NCBI GenBank assembly: GCA_905234475.1
Contig: CAJOHX010000008.1
Coordinates: 46,580 to 110,579, forward strand
Reading direction: 5' to 3'
From: an uncultured Bacteroidales bacterium
GTDB lineage: Bacteria > Bacteroidota > Bacteroidia > Bacteroidales > UBA932
DNA length: 64,000 bases
Positions within the stretch are counted from its first letter, which is position 1. The number at the start of each line of letters is the position of its first letter. Shown here piece after piece: positions 51,284 to 59,102 of this stretch. The translations under genes and the position numbers were made by a program. The notes under the pieces were generated by a model. It had not been told where the DNA came from. It did not search any database and saw only the letters and a list, made by a program, of their open reading frames with translations.

Positions 51284-52342
51284 TTAAATGGTTTCAGATA
51301 CAGGGGTGCCGGTGGTCCAGGGCAGGATCTGCACGGTCGCCGTGAGGTCTCCCTTTTCTATTTTGACGAAGGGATTGTCCTCCTTGTTGCCCAGACCCGA
51401 GATGGTCAGGTCCACCTTGTATTCGGTATTGACCGCCAGGCCACCCTTCAGCACCACCGGATAGTAGTAATTCTGGCCCTTGATCTTTACAACGGTCATC
51501 AGGACGGTCGCCGTGGGCGTGAACGGGTCGGTAAAGCCGTTATTCGGCGTCGTGAGCGCATTCGGGAAGGCATAGAAGAAACGGTTGTCATAGCTTTTCG
51601 TGCCGCCGGACGCGATGTTGTCCCCCAGGGTGCAGAAAGTCAGGTTGGCGCACTCCGCCGCATTCGACCCAGTCCCAATCACCTGCGAGCGCACGTGCCC
51701 GCGGGTGCCGTCCCGGTTCAGGAACAGGGCCGGGTCCGGCGAGGCATTGCCCTTCAGGTTCTGGTTGCCGACCACGTTGCACAGAAAGGCGTGAACGACC
51801 GTCACAGTCCCGTACGGGGCCGGGAGATTGTTCTTGACGCTTCCCAGCGAGACGCGGGACACCCCGCGCACCAGATCCACACTCGCCGATCCGCCGGAAG
51901 CGGCGCTCACGGCCACGGAAGCCATGCTCCCGCGCATCACCAGGCCCGAAGGCTGGTTGTCCGACAGGGAATACGTGACTGCCTCCAGATCGGACAGCAG
52001 GGACGCCGCGTTGGCGCGGGCCGCCACTGTCTCGTTCATATTGGCGACAGCATAGACCGTCTTGACGCCCGTCTTGACCGGGAATTTCGCCGTCTTGCGG
52101 GAAATCTCATCAGTAGTGCACGCATGGACGATGTCCAGCATCCCGTCGGCGTCGAAGACATAGAGGGAAAGGTTGTTCACCGTGTTCTCGGCGTCGGTTC
52201 CGGGCGTCGCCTTCGACTCCGGAAGGCCGCAGAGATTCACGGTCAGTTCAGATTCGCCACCGGTCGGATCCGCCGCCGGCAGCCGGCTGCACCCGGCGGC
52301 AAAAAGCGCCGCAGCGGAGAGCAGAATGCATGTTTTCTTCAT
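51284..52342 (-). CDS. Fimbrillin-family (type V) pilin lipoprotein, copy 1
   Basis: The 352-residue protein has a lipoprotein signal (FAAGC, C18) and the same fold order as the adjacent pilin: NNLSLYVFDADG, KTVYAVANMNET, VDLVRGVSRVSLG, FFYAFPNAL, YYYPVVLKGGLAVNTEYKVDL, then a C-terminal donor-like strand LTATVQILPWTTG. Shared YYYPVV-x-GGL and C-terminal architecture suggest tandem duplication, but most of the sequence has diverged, so the two probably have distinct positions in the fibre. A further upstream start at 52366 adds eight residues before the signal peptide and is less likely. Confidence 0.76.
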   Translation of the reverse strand: MKKTCILLSAAALFAAGCSRLPAADPTGGESELTVNLCGLPESKATPGTDAENTVNNLSLYVFDADGMLDIVHACTTDEISRKTAKFPVKTGVKTVYAVANMNETVAARANAASLLSDLEAVTYSLSDNQPSGLVMRGSMASVAVSAASGGSASVDLVRGVSRVSLGSVKNNLPAPYGTVTVVHAFLCNVVGNQNLKGNASPDPALFLNRDGTRGHVRSQVIGTGSNAAECANLTFCTLGDNIASGGTKSYDNRFFYAFPNALTTPNNGFTDPFTPTATVLMTVVKIKGQNYYYPVVLKGGLAVNTEYKVDLTISGLGNKEDNPFVKIEKGDLTATVQILPWTTGTPVSETI

Positions 52343-52367
52343 GTTTGGTTGGTTTGTAGCTAGCATT

Positions 52368-54389
52368 TCAATAAATCAGGTCGCCCCAGTCCTCTTCCTC
52401 CTCCTGGTTGAGGGCGTATTTGCGGATCAGGGCGGATATTTCCGGGTCGAGGTTGCCTCGGCTCACATAGGAACGGTCCTGCCCGCAGGCATTCACGTAA
52501 TGCTGCACGGCCTGCTGGTCGTCGCCCTCGCGGGCGTACAGCAGCGCCAGCATGTAGTTGACCTGCGGCGTACGGGGCAGGTCCCGCAGGATGGCCTGTG
52601 CCGAGGCGTTCCGGTCCAGCGCCACATAGGCGACGGCCGTGTTGTAGTCCTGGTACGGGGTCAGGTACACCAACGCCTGCTCGTAGTCATGGTCCCGGAT
52701 TGCCTCGACGCCGCGCATGTACGCAGAGTCCAGCTCCGTGGTATGAACCGTGTCCTTCACCATGCCCCTGCGATGCAGGGCAAAGGTGAACCGGACCGTC
52801 CGCAGACGCGGATAATACTGCTCCGTCAGGTATTTGTACCAGGATTCGCCCCGCATCCGCTTCTCCCGCTCATCAGCGTCCTTCAGCGCTTCAAGGCGGA
52901 AATAATCCTCCTTCTGCGCCTCGGTCATCAGGCTGTCCAGCCGAACGAAATCGTCCAGCGCCAGCCAGTTCTCCCCGCCGCTGCGCGACAGGAAACGGAT
53001 TTCGCGGGAGGCCCTCCCCGAAGTCTGCATCCGCCCTTCCGTGAAGTCGTCGCCGACGCTGATGAAGACGCCGTCCTCGCGCCGGACAGAATCCCGGACA
53101 TACTGGATGTAGTGCTCGAAATAGTCCGCCGCCGCCCGCGAGCGCCTATATGTCAAGGCGTTGTTGGACGAAAGCGAGCCCTCCGGCGAAGCCGAGGCGG
53201 CAATCGTCACGCTGTCCAGCTCGTAGGTCTCGTTGAGCAGCAGGTTGCGCAGGTTCTCCTTGATGTAGGCAATCTCCCGGGCATTGTCGCCCAGCTTCTC
53301 GTCAATCTCGTGGCGCCCGGTCTTGAAGTCGATGTTGCAGGACGTATTCGCCTCCAGGTTGCGGGAGATGATCACCGTCTTGTACCGCTCCGTCCCGTCC
53401 ACGAAGGCCGAGACCGAGGAGATATAGAAGGTCAGCGGATCGGACTGCGGCACCGTGTAGAGCTGGCGGTCCTGTTCGAAGATCTCGCCGCAGAGGCGGA
53501 TGTCCGCCTTGCGCAGTTTTGGCCGGGTAGCGATGGTCTGGATGTAGTTGTAGATGAACTCCCCGGACGTCCCCCGGATTACGGTATCCAGCCGGATGCC
53601 GTCCGTGACGATCGGCGCCTTGATGTAACGCCGGAACATCTGCTCCCGGGCCGCCTTGCGGCGCTCGTTGCGCCGGCGCAGGAACTTGTTGGTATAATGC
53701 TCGACCGCCTCCTGCTCGGACACACCGAAATAGCTTTCGAACAGCTCGTCGGAGACGAAGGTGGAGTCCGTCTTGAGCGCATAGACCTGCGGGATGTTCC
53801 GCTCCAGGAAGATCTCCAGGTTGCGCAGGTCCACGAAGGCCAGCGTGTCGGTGATGATCCGTCCCAAGAATTTCTCATATTGCTCATAACCACGCAGTTG
53901 CGCTTTTCGATAATCCGCACCCGTGATCACCACGTCGTCCAGCCGGAGGCTGTCCTCGAGCAGGTACAAGTCGGGGTGCAGGCGCAGCTGCCAGCGGGAA
54001 TCCTGCATCTCCTCCGGCACCACGACCTGGAATTCCAGGTCAATCCGCCCGTGGCGCTCGGCCACGTTGCGGAAGCGGGCCGTGACGATGGCGGCATCCA
54101 GCCGCTCCGCCGCCACCATCTCCCCCGTCTCGTCGTCCCGGACCGCCTGCATCAGGATCATCTCCCGTCCGCTGAGGTCCGTCACGCGCAGCGTATCCCG
54201 CCGCGGAATGCCGCCGGTCGGTACCGTGGGCAGTTCCTGCCGGCCGGGAGGCAGGCGCAGGGCGGCCCCCATCTGCTCACGCTGGACCGAGCCCAGCTTG
54301 CGCTGCGAGGCGCAGGACGCCACGGCGAGCAGCAGCAGGCATGCCCCTGCAAAAGACCAGGTTGTCGTCGTTCTATGCTTCCTGTCCAT
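52368..54389 (-). CDS. DUF3868/OmpA-like fimbrial accessory lipoprotein with C-terminal TPR-like region
   Basis: The 673-residue lipoprotein has a lipobox (VASC, C26). A DUF3868-like beta domain occupies about 55-170 (VTARFRNVAERHGRIDLEFQVVV), then an internal OmpA-like region around 375-480 containing VTIAASASPEGSLSSNNALTYRRSRAAADYF, and a C-terminal helical TPR-like region (about 545-660: YEQALVYLTPYQDYNTAVAYVALDRNASAQAIL). Such proteins are regular partners of DUF3575 and FimA-type genes in Bacteroidales fimbrial loci and may hold the machinery to peptidoglycan. It sits between DUF3575 and the first pilin. Confidence 0.72.
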   Translation of the reverse strand: MDRKHRTTTTWSFAGACLLLLAVASCASQRKLGSVQREQMGAALRLPPGRQELPTVPTGGIPRRDTLRVTDLSGREMILMQAVRDDETGEMVAAERLDAAIVTARFRNVAERHGRIDLEFQVVVPEEMQDSRWQLRLHPDLYLLEDSLRLDDVVITGADYRKAQLRGYEQYEKFLGRIITDTLAFVDLRNLEIFLERNIPQVYALKTDSTFVSDELFESYFGVSEQEAVEHYTNKFLRRRNERRKAAREQMFRRYIKAPIVTDGIRLDTVIRGTSGEFIYNYIQTIATRPKLRKADIRLCGEIFEQDRQLYTVPQSDPLTFYISSVSAFVDGTERYKTVIISRNLEANTSCNIDFKTGRHEIDEKLGDNAREIAYIKENLRNLLLNETYELDSVTIAASASPEGSLSSNNALTYRRSRAAADYFEHYIQYVRDSVRREDGVFISVGDDFTEGRMQTSGRASREIRFLSRSGGENWLALDDFVRLDSLMTEAQKEDYFRLEALKDADEREKRMRGESWYKYLTEQYYPRLRTVRFTFALHRRGMVKDTVHTTELDSAYMRGVEAIRDHDYEQALVYLTPYQDYNTAVAYVALDRNASAQAILRDLPRTPQVNYMLALLYAREGDDQQAVQHYVNACGQDRSYVSRGNLDPEISALIRKYALNQEEEEDWGDLIY

Positions 54390-54394
54390 GGCCG

Positions 54395-55099
54395 TCAGAA
54401 GATGAATTCCAGGGCAATCCGCGCCTCATCCGGCAGGAAGAAGGCCTTGGTGCCCTCGTCCAGCCGCTTGCCGCAGTAGGGACAGGCATAGGTTACGTAC
54501 TTGGTCGCGCCACCCCAGAGGCCCAGGCCGAAATCGACGTTGAGCCAACGGTTTACATGGACGCTGTAGCCGCCCGAAACACCGACCCCGAACGCGTCTC
54601 CCTCCTCGGTCTCCTGCGAGAACAGGCCGCCGCGGTTGTACTCCCGGTATTGCAGGCGGCCGCCCAGCCACCAGCCGGAATAGGTGTACCAGGGCCACCA
54701 ACGTGCGCCGAGGTAGTAGCACTGCTGGCGCGATTCGAACTGGGTGTCCATCCGGTGGCGCCACGTCCAGTTGTTGTACTTGGCGCCGGCCTGCAGGGTC
54801 CACGCCCGGTGCACGGAATACTGGATGTCCGCATTGAGCGTACCCAGGAACAGGTAATCCGCCAGGTTCTGGGACACGGCCAGCCGGGCCTGGTTCGCCA
54901 GCTCCTCCGGGCCGGTTGCAGCCGGAGGCACCGGCTGCGCGGGCGCAGGCTGCCAGGAGCAGCACGCCAGCAGCAAGGCGCAGATCCATCCCGCCGCTGC
55001 CGAGACGCAGCGGCGCCCAAGAGTCCGGGACGGGACCGCAGGAGTGAGGCTGAGACCGGCCCCGTCCCATACTCCCCCGATGCACGCATCACATTTCAT
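54395..55099 (-). CDS. DUF3575 family outer-membrane protein
   Basis: The 234-residue protein has a DUF3575 barrel: NADIQYSVHRAWTLQAGAKYNNWTW, YLGARWWPWYTYSGWWLGGRLQYREYN, VGVSGGYSVHVNRWLNVDFGLGLW, a CPYCGKRLDEG insert (possible metal or disulfide site) and a terminal LEFIF ending in phenylalanine for BAM insertion. The signal peptide is preceded by an unusually long, Cys-containing N-terminal extension (residues about 1-32). The real start may lie further in, at an alternative codon close to WICALLLACCSW. It overlaps ssb by 11 bp. Confidence 0.7.
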   Translation of the reverse strand: MKCDACIGGVWDGAGLSLTPAVPSRTLGRRCVSAAAGWICALLLACCSWQPAPAQPVPPAATGPEELANQARLAVSQNLADYLFLGTLNADIQYSVHRAWTLQAGAKYNNWTWRHRMDTQFESRQQCYYLGARWWPWYTYSGWWLGGRLQYREYNRGGLFSQETEEGDAFGVGVSGGYSVHVNRWLNVDFGLGLWGGATKYVTYACPYCGKRLDEGTKAFFLPDEARIALEFIF

Positions 55100-55436
55100 A
55101 TTGCATCGAATCATCGTCGCTGAGGATATTCAGCCTGCTTGCCAGGATTTCCGTCGCGACCCGGTCCACGCCATCGACGCCCGTGTAGTTGCGGTATCGC
55201 ACGCGTCCCTGGACATATAGGCGAGAACCCTTCCCGATTTTCTCCAGTTGCTGGACGTTCCGGCCTTCCCAGGCCACGATGTGATGCCAGCTGGTGTCAA
55301 TCACCGCCGTCCCGTCACGGTCCTTGTACGCGTAGTTGGTTGCCAGGCTGATCTGGGCCATCTTGTTCTCGTCGAAGGTCATGACCCGGACATTGCCGAC
55401 CACCCCGCGTAGCTCGATTTTGTTGAGTTGTTCCAT
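55089..55436 (-). CDS. ssb: Single-stranded DNA-binding protein
   Basis: The 115-residue protein is an OB-fold SSB: KIELRGVVGNVRV at the start, ISLATNYAYKDRDG, DTSWHHIVAWEGRN, KIGKGSRLYVQGRVRYRNYTG and VATEILASRLNIL. The acidic tail ends SDDDSMQYEM rather than the usual DDDIPF, so partner binding may be altered. It is shorter than replicative SSBs (about 150 or more residues). Being first in a pilus operon is odd; accessory SSBs of this length are usual on mobile elements of Bacteroidota. It overlaps the DUF3575 gene by 11 bp. Confidence 0.88.
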   Translation of the reverse strand: MEQLNKIELRGVVGNVRVMTFDENKMAQISLATNYAYKDRDGTAVIDTSWHHIVAWEGRNVQQLEKIGKGSRLYVQGRVRYRNYTGVDGVDRVATEILASRLNILSDDDSMQYEM

Positions 55437-55759
55437 AATTTCTTCCTTTTACATGGTTTGTCGGGCTCCCGGCCGCGCGGTCCGGTTCCCGGTGCAAAGG
55501 AAGAGGCTTTTCTCCGGGCTGGCAGCCTCCAGCCGGCCCTGGGATGCAGGTTTTTACGTTTTAATGCGGTTTTATGATTTGCCCCTGCCGTTTTACAAAA
55601 ACACGCAGGGGTCCGCGATACGTTTTTGCATCCTTCAATTTTATTTATCGGCTGATAAAAACATCGGAATCCGATAAAAACCGCAAAAAGTGGCTTGCGT
55701 TTTTATGCAAGCCTTGGACTTTCCGCAGAAACGGGTAAAATTTGAGAAAAAAGAAAGCT
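55437..55759. other. Repeat-rich divergent intergenic region between ssb operon and zinc-ribbon gene
   Basis: This 323-bp gap is AT-richer than its flanks. Between 55550 and 55705 it contains eight copies of GTTTT(T)A or GTTTTT and their complements (55550, 55558, 55569, 55590, 55622, 55656, 55675, 55699). It also has a 9-bp direct repeat GATAAAAAC at 55654 and 55673, and two 7-bp hairpins: CCCCTGC/GCAGGGG (55582-55611) and GGCTTGC/GCAAGCC (55692-55713). No clean TAnnTTTG box is found for either gene. Confidence 0.6.
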
Positions 55760-56121
55760 ATGAGATACAAGATCCGCCAGGAAGGAGAGACGGCGTGCCT
55801 GGAATGCGGCACCGCCATCTACGGAAGAAAGGACAAGCATTTCTGCTGCCCAAGCTGCAAGAACCGGTACCACAACCGCCTGCAGCGGCAGCGCAAGGAT
55901 ATCCGCCTGGAAACGATTACAGCGCTCTCCAGGAACTATGAAATCCTGGAGGCGCTGCTCAAAGAAAAGACGACGACGATGTCGCTGTCGGACCTGGTGC
56001 AGATGGGCTTCACCGCAAGGGGCTCTACCGGCACGAGGAGTTCTCCTGTTTCGACATCCGCTACTACCGCTCCGGCACGAAGATCTTTAACGTGCGAAGG
56101 ATAGCTTCCGACGAATATTGA
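55760..56121 (+). pseudogene. Small zinc-ribbon protein gene with a frameshift near its middle
   Basis: The first 84 residues form a Bacteroidota zinc-ribbon family: MRYKIRQEGETACLECG, the paired CxxC knuckles (CLECG and CCPSC), KNRYHNRLQRQRKD, then NYEILEALLK and SLSDLVQMGF. The original frame then runs into unrelated low-complexity sequence and stops at 56104. In the minus-1 frame from about 56008 to the TGA at 56119-56121 the expected C terminus is visible: HRKGLYRHEEFSCFDIRYY followed by RSGTKIFNVRRIA. Bases between F and H of the normal protein seem deleted as well. Either a recent mutation or a sequencing error explains this. It is convergent with, and overlaps, the metallophosphatase gene. 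Confidence 0.65.
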
Positions 56122-56917
56122 TCTGGCCCATCTCGAGGCCCCATTTGCCGTCGGTGATGATGGGCACATCCTTGCCGCGGGCGTTCTTCACATAGAGGAA
56201 GTCGTCCACGAAGGTGTGCGTGTGGCCGCCGATCACGAGGTCCACCCAGCGGGTCTCGGGAACGATCACCTGGTCCTTGTCGTAGCCGGCATGGGACAGG
56301 AGGATAATGAGGTCGCACTTCTCGGTCTCGTGGAGGTAGTCCGCCCAGCGGTTGGTCACCTCCACGTCGTCGAACTGCTGCATGCGGGAAGCGACAGCCT
56401 TGCTGACGTTGGTAGCCAGCTCCGATTCGAGGCCGATGACCCCGATTTTGAGGCCGCCGCGCTCGAAGATGGCGTAGGGCTTGACGTACTCGCCCAGCTC
56501 GAAGGGCGACAGGTCGAGGTTGGCGCAGACCACCTTGGTGCCGGTGAAGGACTTGATGCGCGCGGTCAGGGCCTCGATGTCGTTGTCGAACTCATGGTTG
56601 CCGAGCGTCGTGCAATCGTAGGCGATGTCGTTGATCACCATCGGCTCCATGGCGCCGTTGAGCTCGGTGAAATAGGGCGAGCCCTGGCTGAAGTCGCCGG
56701 CGTGGAGCAGCAGGAGGCGCTCCTGCCCGACGGCTGCGCGCACGGAATCCACGAACGCAGCGCGCTCGATGGCACCGCCGTGGCCGTCATCGCGGCCGCC
56801 GCGAAGGGGCTCGAAGTGGCTGTGGGTGTCGTTGGTATGCAGGATCACCAGCTTGGGCTGCTGGCAGGCGCAGACGGCCATCAGAGCCGCTGCAAGGGCG
56901 ATAAGGGACTTTTTCAT
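56087..56917 (-). CDS. 5'-nucleotidase-type metallophosphatase lipoprotein (UshA N-terminal half)
   Basis: The 276-residue lipoprotein (C18) contains only the calcineurin-like catalytic domain: HTNDTHSHF (27-35), HAGDFSQGS (72-80), GNHEFD (106-111), LLSHAGYDKD and GGHTHTFVD. These are the metal and substrate ligands of UshA/5'-nucleotidases. The C-terminal substrate-binding domain is missing here and is encoded by the gene just upstream in transcription (56920-57768), so the enzyme is split. It probably hydrolyses nucleotides in the periplasm or on the surface. The gene's end overlaps the convergent zinc-ribbon frame. Confidence 0.85.
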   Translation of the reverse strand: MKKSLIALAAALMAVCACQQPKLVILHTNDTHSHFEPLRGGRDDGHGGAIERAAFVDSVRAAVGQERLLLLHAGDFSQGSPYFTELNGAMEPMVINDIAYDCTTLGNHEFDNDIEALTARIKSFTGTKVVCANLDLSPFELGEYVKPYAIFERGGLKIGVIGLESELATNVSKAVASRMQQFDDVEVTNRWADYLHETEKCDLIILLSHAGYDKDQVIVPETRWVDLVIGGHTHTFVDDFLYVKNARGKDVPIITDGKWGLEMGQINIRRKLSFAR

Positions 56918-56919
56918 GC

Positions 56920-57768
56920 TTATTCCTCCTCCCATTGGTCATACGAACAGCGTCCGTCGGTAAAATACTCGAGCGGCTTGCCGGCAGCCTGCAGCTCGTA
57001 GATCGCCGAGAGCACCTCGTCGATCACTTTTCTGTCCGTGACAATCATCTGCTTGGCGTTCTTGCCGACGGTCATGCCGTCGCCGCCGTCGATCAGGAAG
57101 TCGACCGAGGCCACGCCGTAGGTCTTCTTCGGGTCAATGGGCTTGCCGCCCACGAGCAGGGTGTCGATCTGATGGTTGGTGACCACAAGCTTCGCACCGC
57201 CAATTACGAAAGGTCGCGAGGAGGCGATGAAGTTGAAGATCTCCTGAAGGTCGGATCCCTTAAGCTCCACGTAAGTGAGATAATTGTTGAACGGAAACAT
57301 CGACACGAAGTCATCCAGCAGCAGGTCTCCCTCCGGGAGGCTCGTGCGGATGCCGCCGAAGTTGAGGAAGCCCACGTCCACCTTGCGCTTGGTCAGCCGG
57401 GCCACGGACTTCATCATGGTGTCCACCCACCAGTTGGAGAGCTCGCTCTCCGGTGCGTAGCCGGCCATGCTGCGCGTGGCGGTGCCCACGACCGTCTTGA
57501 GGTCCTCCAGCAGCGGCTGCACCTTGATCATGTCGCTGGCGACCCCGTAGGTCGCACTCCCCTCCTGGAACGTCCTGCCGTTGGGGGCGGTGTAGGTACT
57601 GCCCTCGATGACGCCGAGCGTCTCGGGGACATTGTCCGCAGCCGGGGCTTTCACGCCGGTGCGGTGGCCGTCCATGACGTATTTCTGCCAGGAGTACTCG
57701 TATTCGTACTGGCAGGATGTGCCGAGCAGCACCAGGGCCGCCAGCGCGATCAGTCTTGCTTTAGCCAT
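56920..57768 (-). CDS. 5'-nucleotidase C-terminal domain lipoprotein (UshA C-terminal half)
   Basis: The 282-residue lipoprotein (lipobox GTSC, C18-C20 region) contains the 5'-nucleotidase C-terminal domain: NWWVDTMMKSVARLTKRKVDVGFLNFGGIRTSLPEG, FPFNNYLTYVELKGSDLQEIF and SVDFLIDGGDGMTVG. In full UshA this domain follows the catalytic half and contacts the base. Here it is transcribed before the catalytic gene, with only 2 bp between them. It overlaps the ABC permease gene by 19 bp, placing the pair in an exporter operon. Confidence 0.82.
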   Translation of the reverse strand: MAKARLIALAALVLLGTSCQYEYEYSWQKYVMDGHRTGVKAPAADNVPETLGVIEGSTYTAPNGRTFQEGSATYGVASDMIKVQPLLEDLKTVVGTATRSMAGYAPESELSNWWVDTMMKSVARLTKRKVDVGFLNFGGIRTSLPEGDLLLDDFVSMFPFNNYLTYVELKGSDLQEIFNFIASSRPFVIGGAKLVVTNHQIDTLLVGGKPIDPKKTYGVASVDFLIDGGDGMTVGKNAKQMIVTDRKVIDEVLSAIYELQAAGKPLEYFTDGRCSYDQWEEE

Positions 57769-59102
57769 TTCCAAAGGTCTTTAAAGGTGGATTTCTTGCC
57801 GAACATCAGGATGCCGACCCGGTAGATCTTTGCCGACGCCCAGGCGCAGAGCACAAAGGTCCCGATCAGCAGCGCCACGGACAGGATCACCTCCCACGCC
57901 GGGACGCCGAAAGGCAGGCGCGAGATCATCACGATCGGCGAGGTGAAGGGGATGATGGACCCCCAGAAGGCGATCGAGCTGTCCGGCGCCCGGAAGGCAT
58001 ACAGCGCGATCATGTAGCCCAGCAGCAGCGGGATGGTCAGCGGCAACTGGAGCTGCTGCGTGTCGCCTTCGTTCTCCACGGCGGAGCCGATGGCGGCGAA
58101 CATGGAGGCGTACAGCAGGTAGCCGAAGATGAAATACACGAGGAACAGGCCGATGATGCGGCCGTACGGCAGGCCCCGCAGGGTGCTCAGGACCGTACCC
58201 ATCTCGCTCTCGTCCGAGAGCTGGGCGGTCGCAGCCTCCAGCTGTTCGGCGTCCACGCCCATCGTGCTGACCAGCTCGGTGGGATTGCTGCCGCCCAGCT
58301 TGTCGAAGCCGATCGCGGCACCGCCGATCGTGATGATCGCCACGGACAGCACGATCCACAGCAGGAACTGCGTCAGGGCCACCAGGGCGATGCCGATGAT
58401 CTTGCCGAACATCAGCTCGGTGGACTTGACGGAGCTGACGAGCACCTCAACCACTCGGCTGGTCTTCTCCTCGATCACGGAGCTCATGACCATGCCGCCG
58501 AAGAGCGTGATGAACATGAACAGGAAGATGCCGAGGAGCATCGACAGGATGCTGTAGACGCCGGCTTCGGAGATCTTCTCCTCGCCGCTTTCAGAGACGG
58601 TGTACGAGTGGAGCTTGACGTTCGCCTTGACATCCTTGAGGATCTGGTCCAGGCCCTCGATGTTGTAGGAGGCGATGCGGTAGTCCTCCACGGCGCGGTT
58701 GATACGGCCGTTGATGTTGTCCGTCAGCTCCATGCCGAAGGGCTTCGCCGAGAAGATGTCGGCCGAGACTGTCTTCTCGACCGGATCCAGCTCACCCACG
58801 GAGAGCACGCCGTCATAGCCCAGCTTCGAGAGGTTGGCCTTGACGCTGTCCAGCGGCAGGGTGCCGGCGTCCTTGTAGTGGATGGTCTCGGTGTCCGTCA
58901 TGTAGGGCATGACGATGCCGGAGGCGTCCACCACGGCGATGGTCTTGACCTTGTCCTTGGTGTTCATCATGGCCACCATGATGCCGATGGTCAGGCCGGC
59001 GATCAGGATGGGCACGAGGATCGTCGTCCAGATGAAGCTCTTTTTCTTGACCCTGTTGAGGTATTCACGGCTGATAACGATGCCTATTGTCTTGAAGTTC
59101 AT
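57750..59102 (-). CDS. ABC-2 type transporter permease
   Basis: The 450-residue permease has one N-terminal membrane helix (about 20-46), a large extracytoplasmic domain (about 50-180) and five or six C-terminal helices (about 185-430), as in NatB/YhaP-type ABC-2 permeases. Motifs include FITLFGGMVMSSVIEEKTSRVVEVLVSSVKSTELMFGKIIGI and ENEGDTQQLQLPLTIPLLLGY. With the ATPase gene it would form a drug, Na+ or lipid exporter; the substrate is not evident. It overlaps the ATPase gene in ATGA and the nucleotidase gene by 19 bp. Confidence 0.85.
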   Translation of the reverse strand: MNFKTIGIVISREYLNRVKKKSFIWTTILVPILIAGLTIGIMVAMMNTKDKVKTIAVVDASGIVMPYMTDTETIHYKDAGTLPLDSVKANLSKLGYDGVLSVGELDPVEKTVSADIFSAKPFGMELTDNINGRINRAVEDYRIASYNIEGLDQILKDVKANVKLHSYTVSESGEEKISEAGVYSILSMLLGIFLFMFITLFGGMVMSSVIEEKTSRVVEVLVSSVKSTELMFGKIIGIALVALTQFLLWIVLSVAIITIGGAAIGFDKLGGSNPTELVSTMGVDAEQLEAATAQLSDESEMGTVLSTLRGLPYGRIIGLFLVYFIFGYLLYASMFAAIGSAVENEGDTQQLQLPLTIPLLLGYMIALYAFRAPDSSIAFWGSIIPFTSPIVMISRLPFGVPAWEVILSVALLIGTFVLCAWASAKIYRVGILMFGKKSTFKDLWKWLKQD

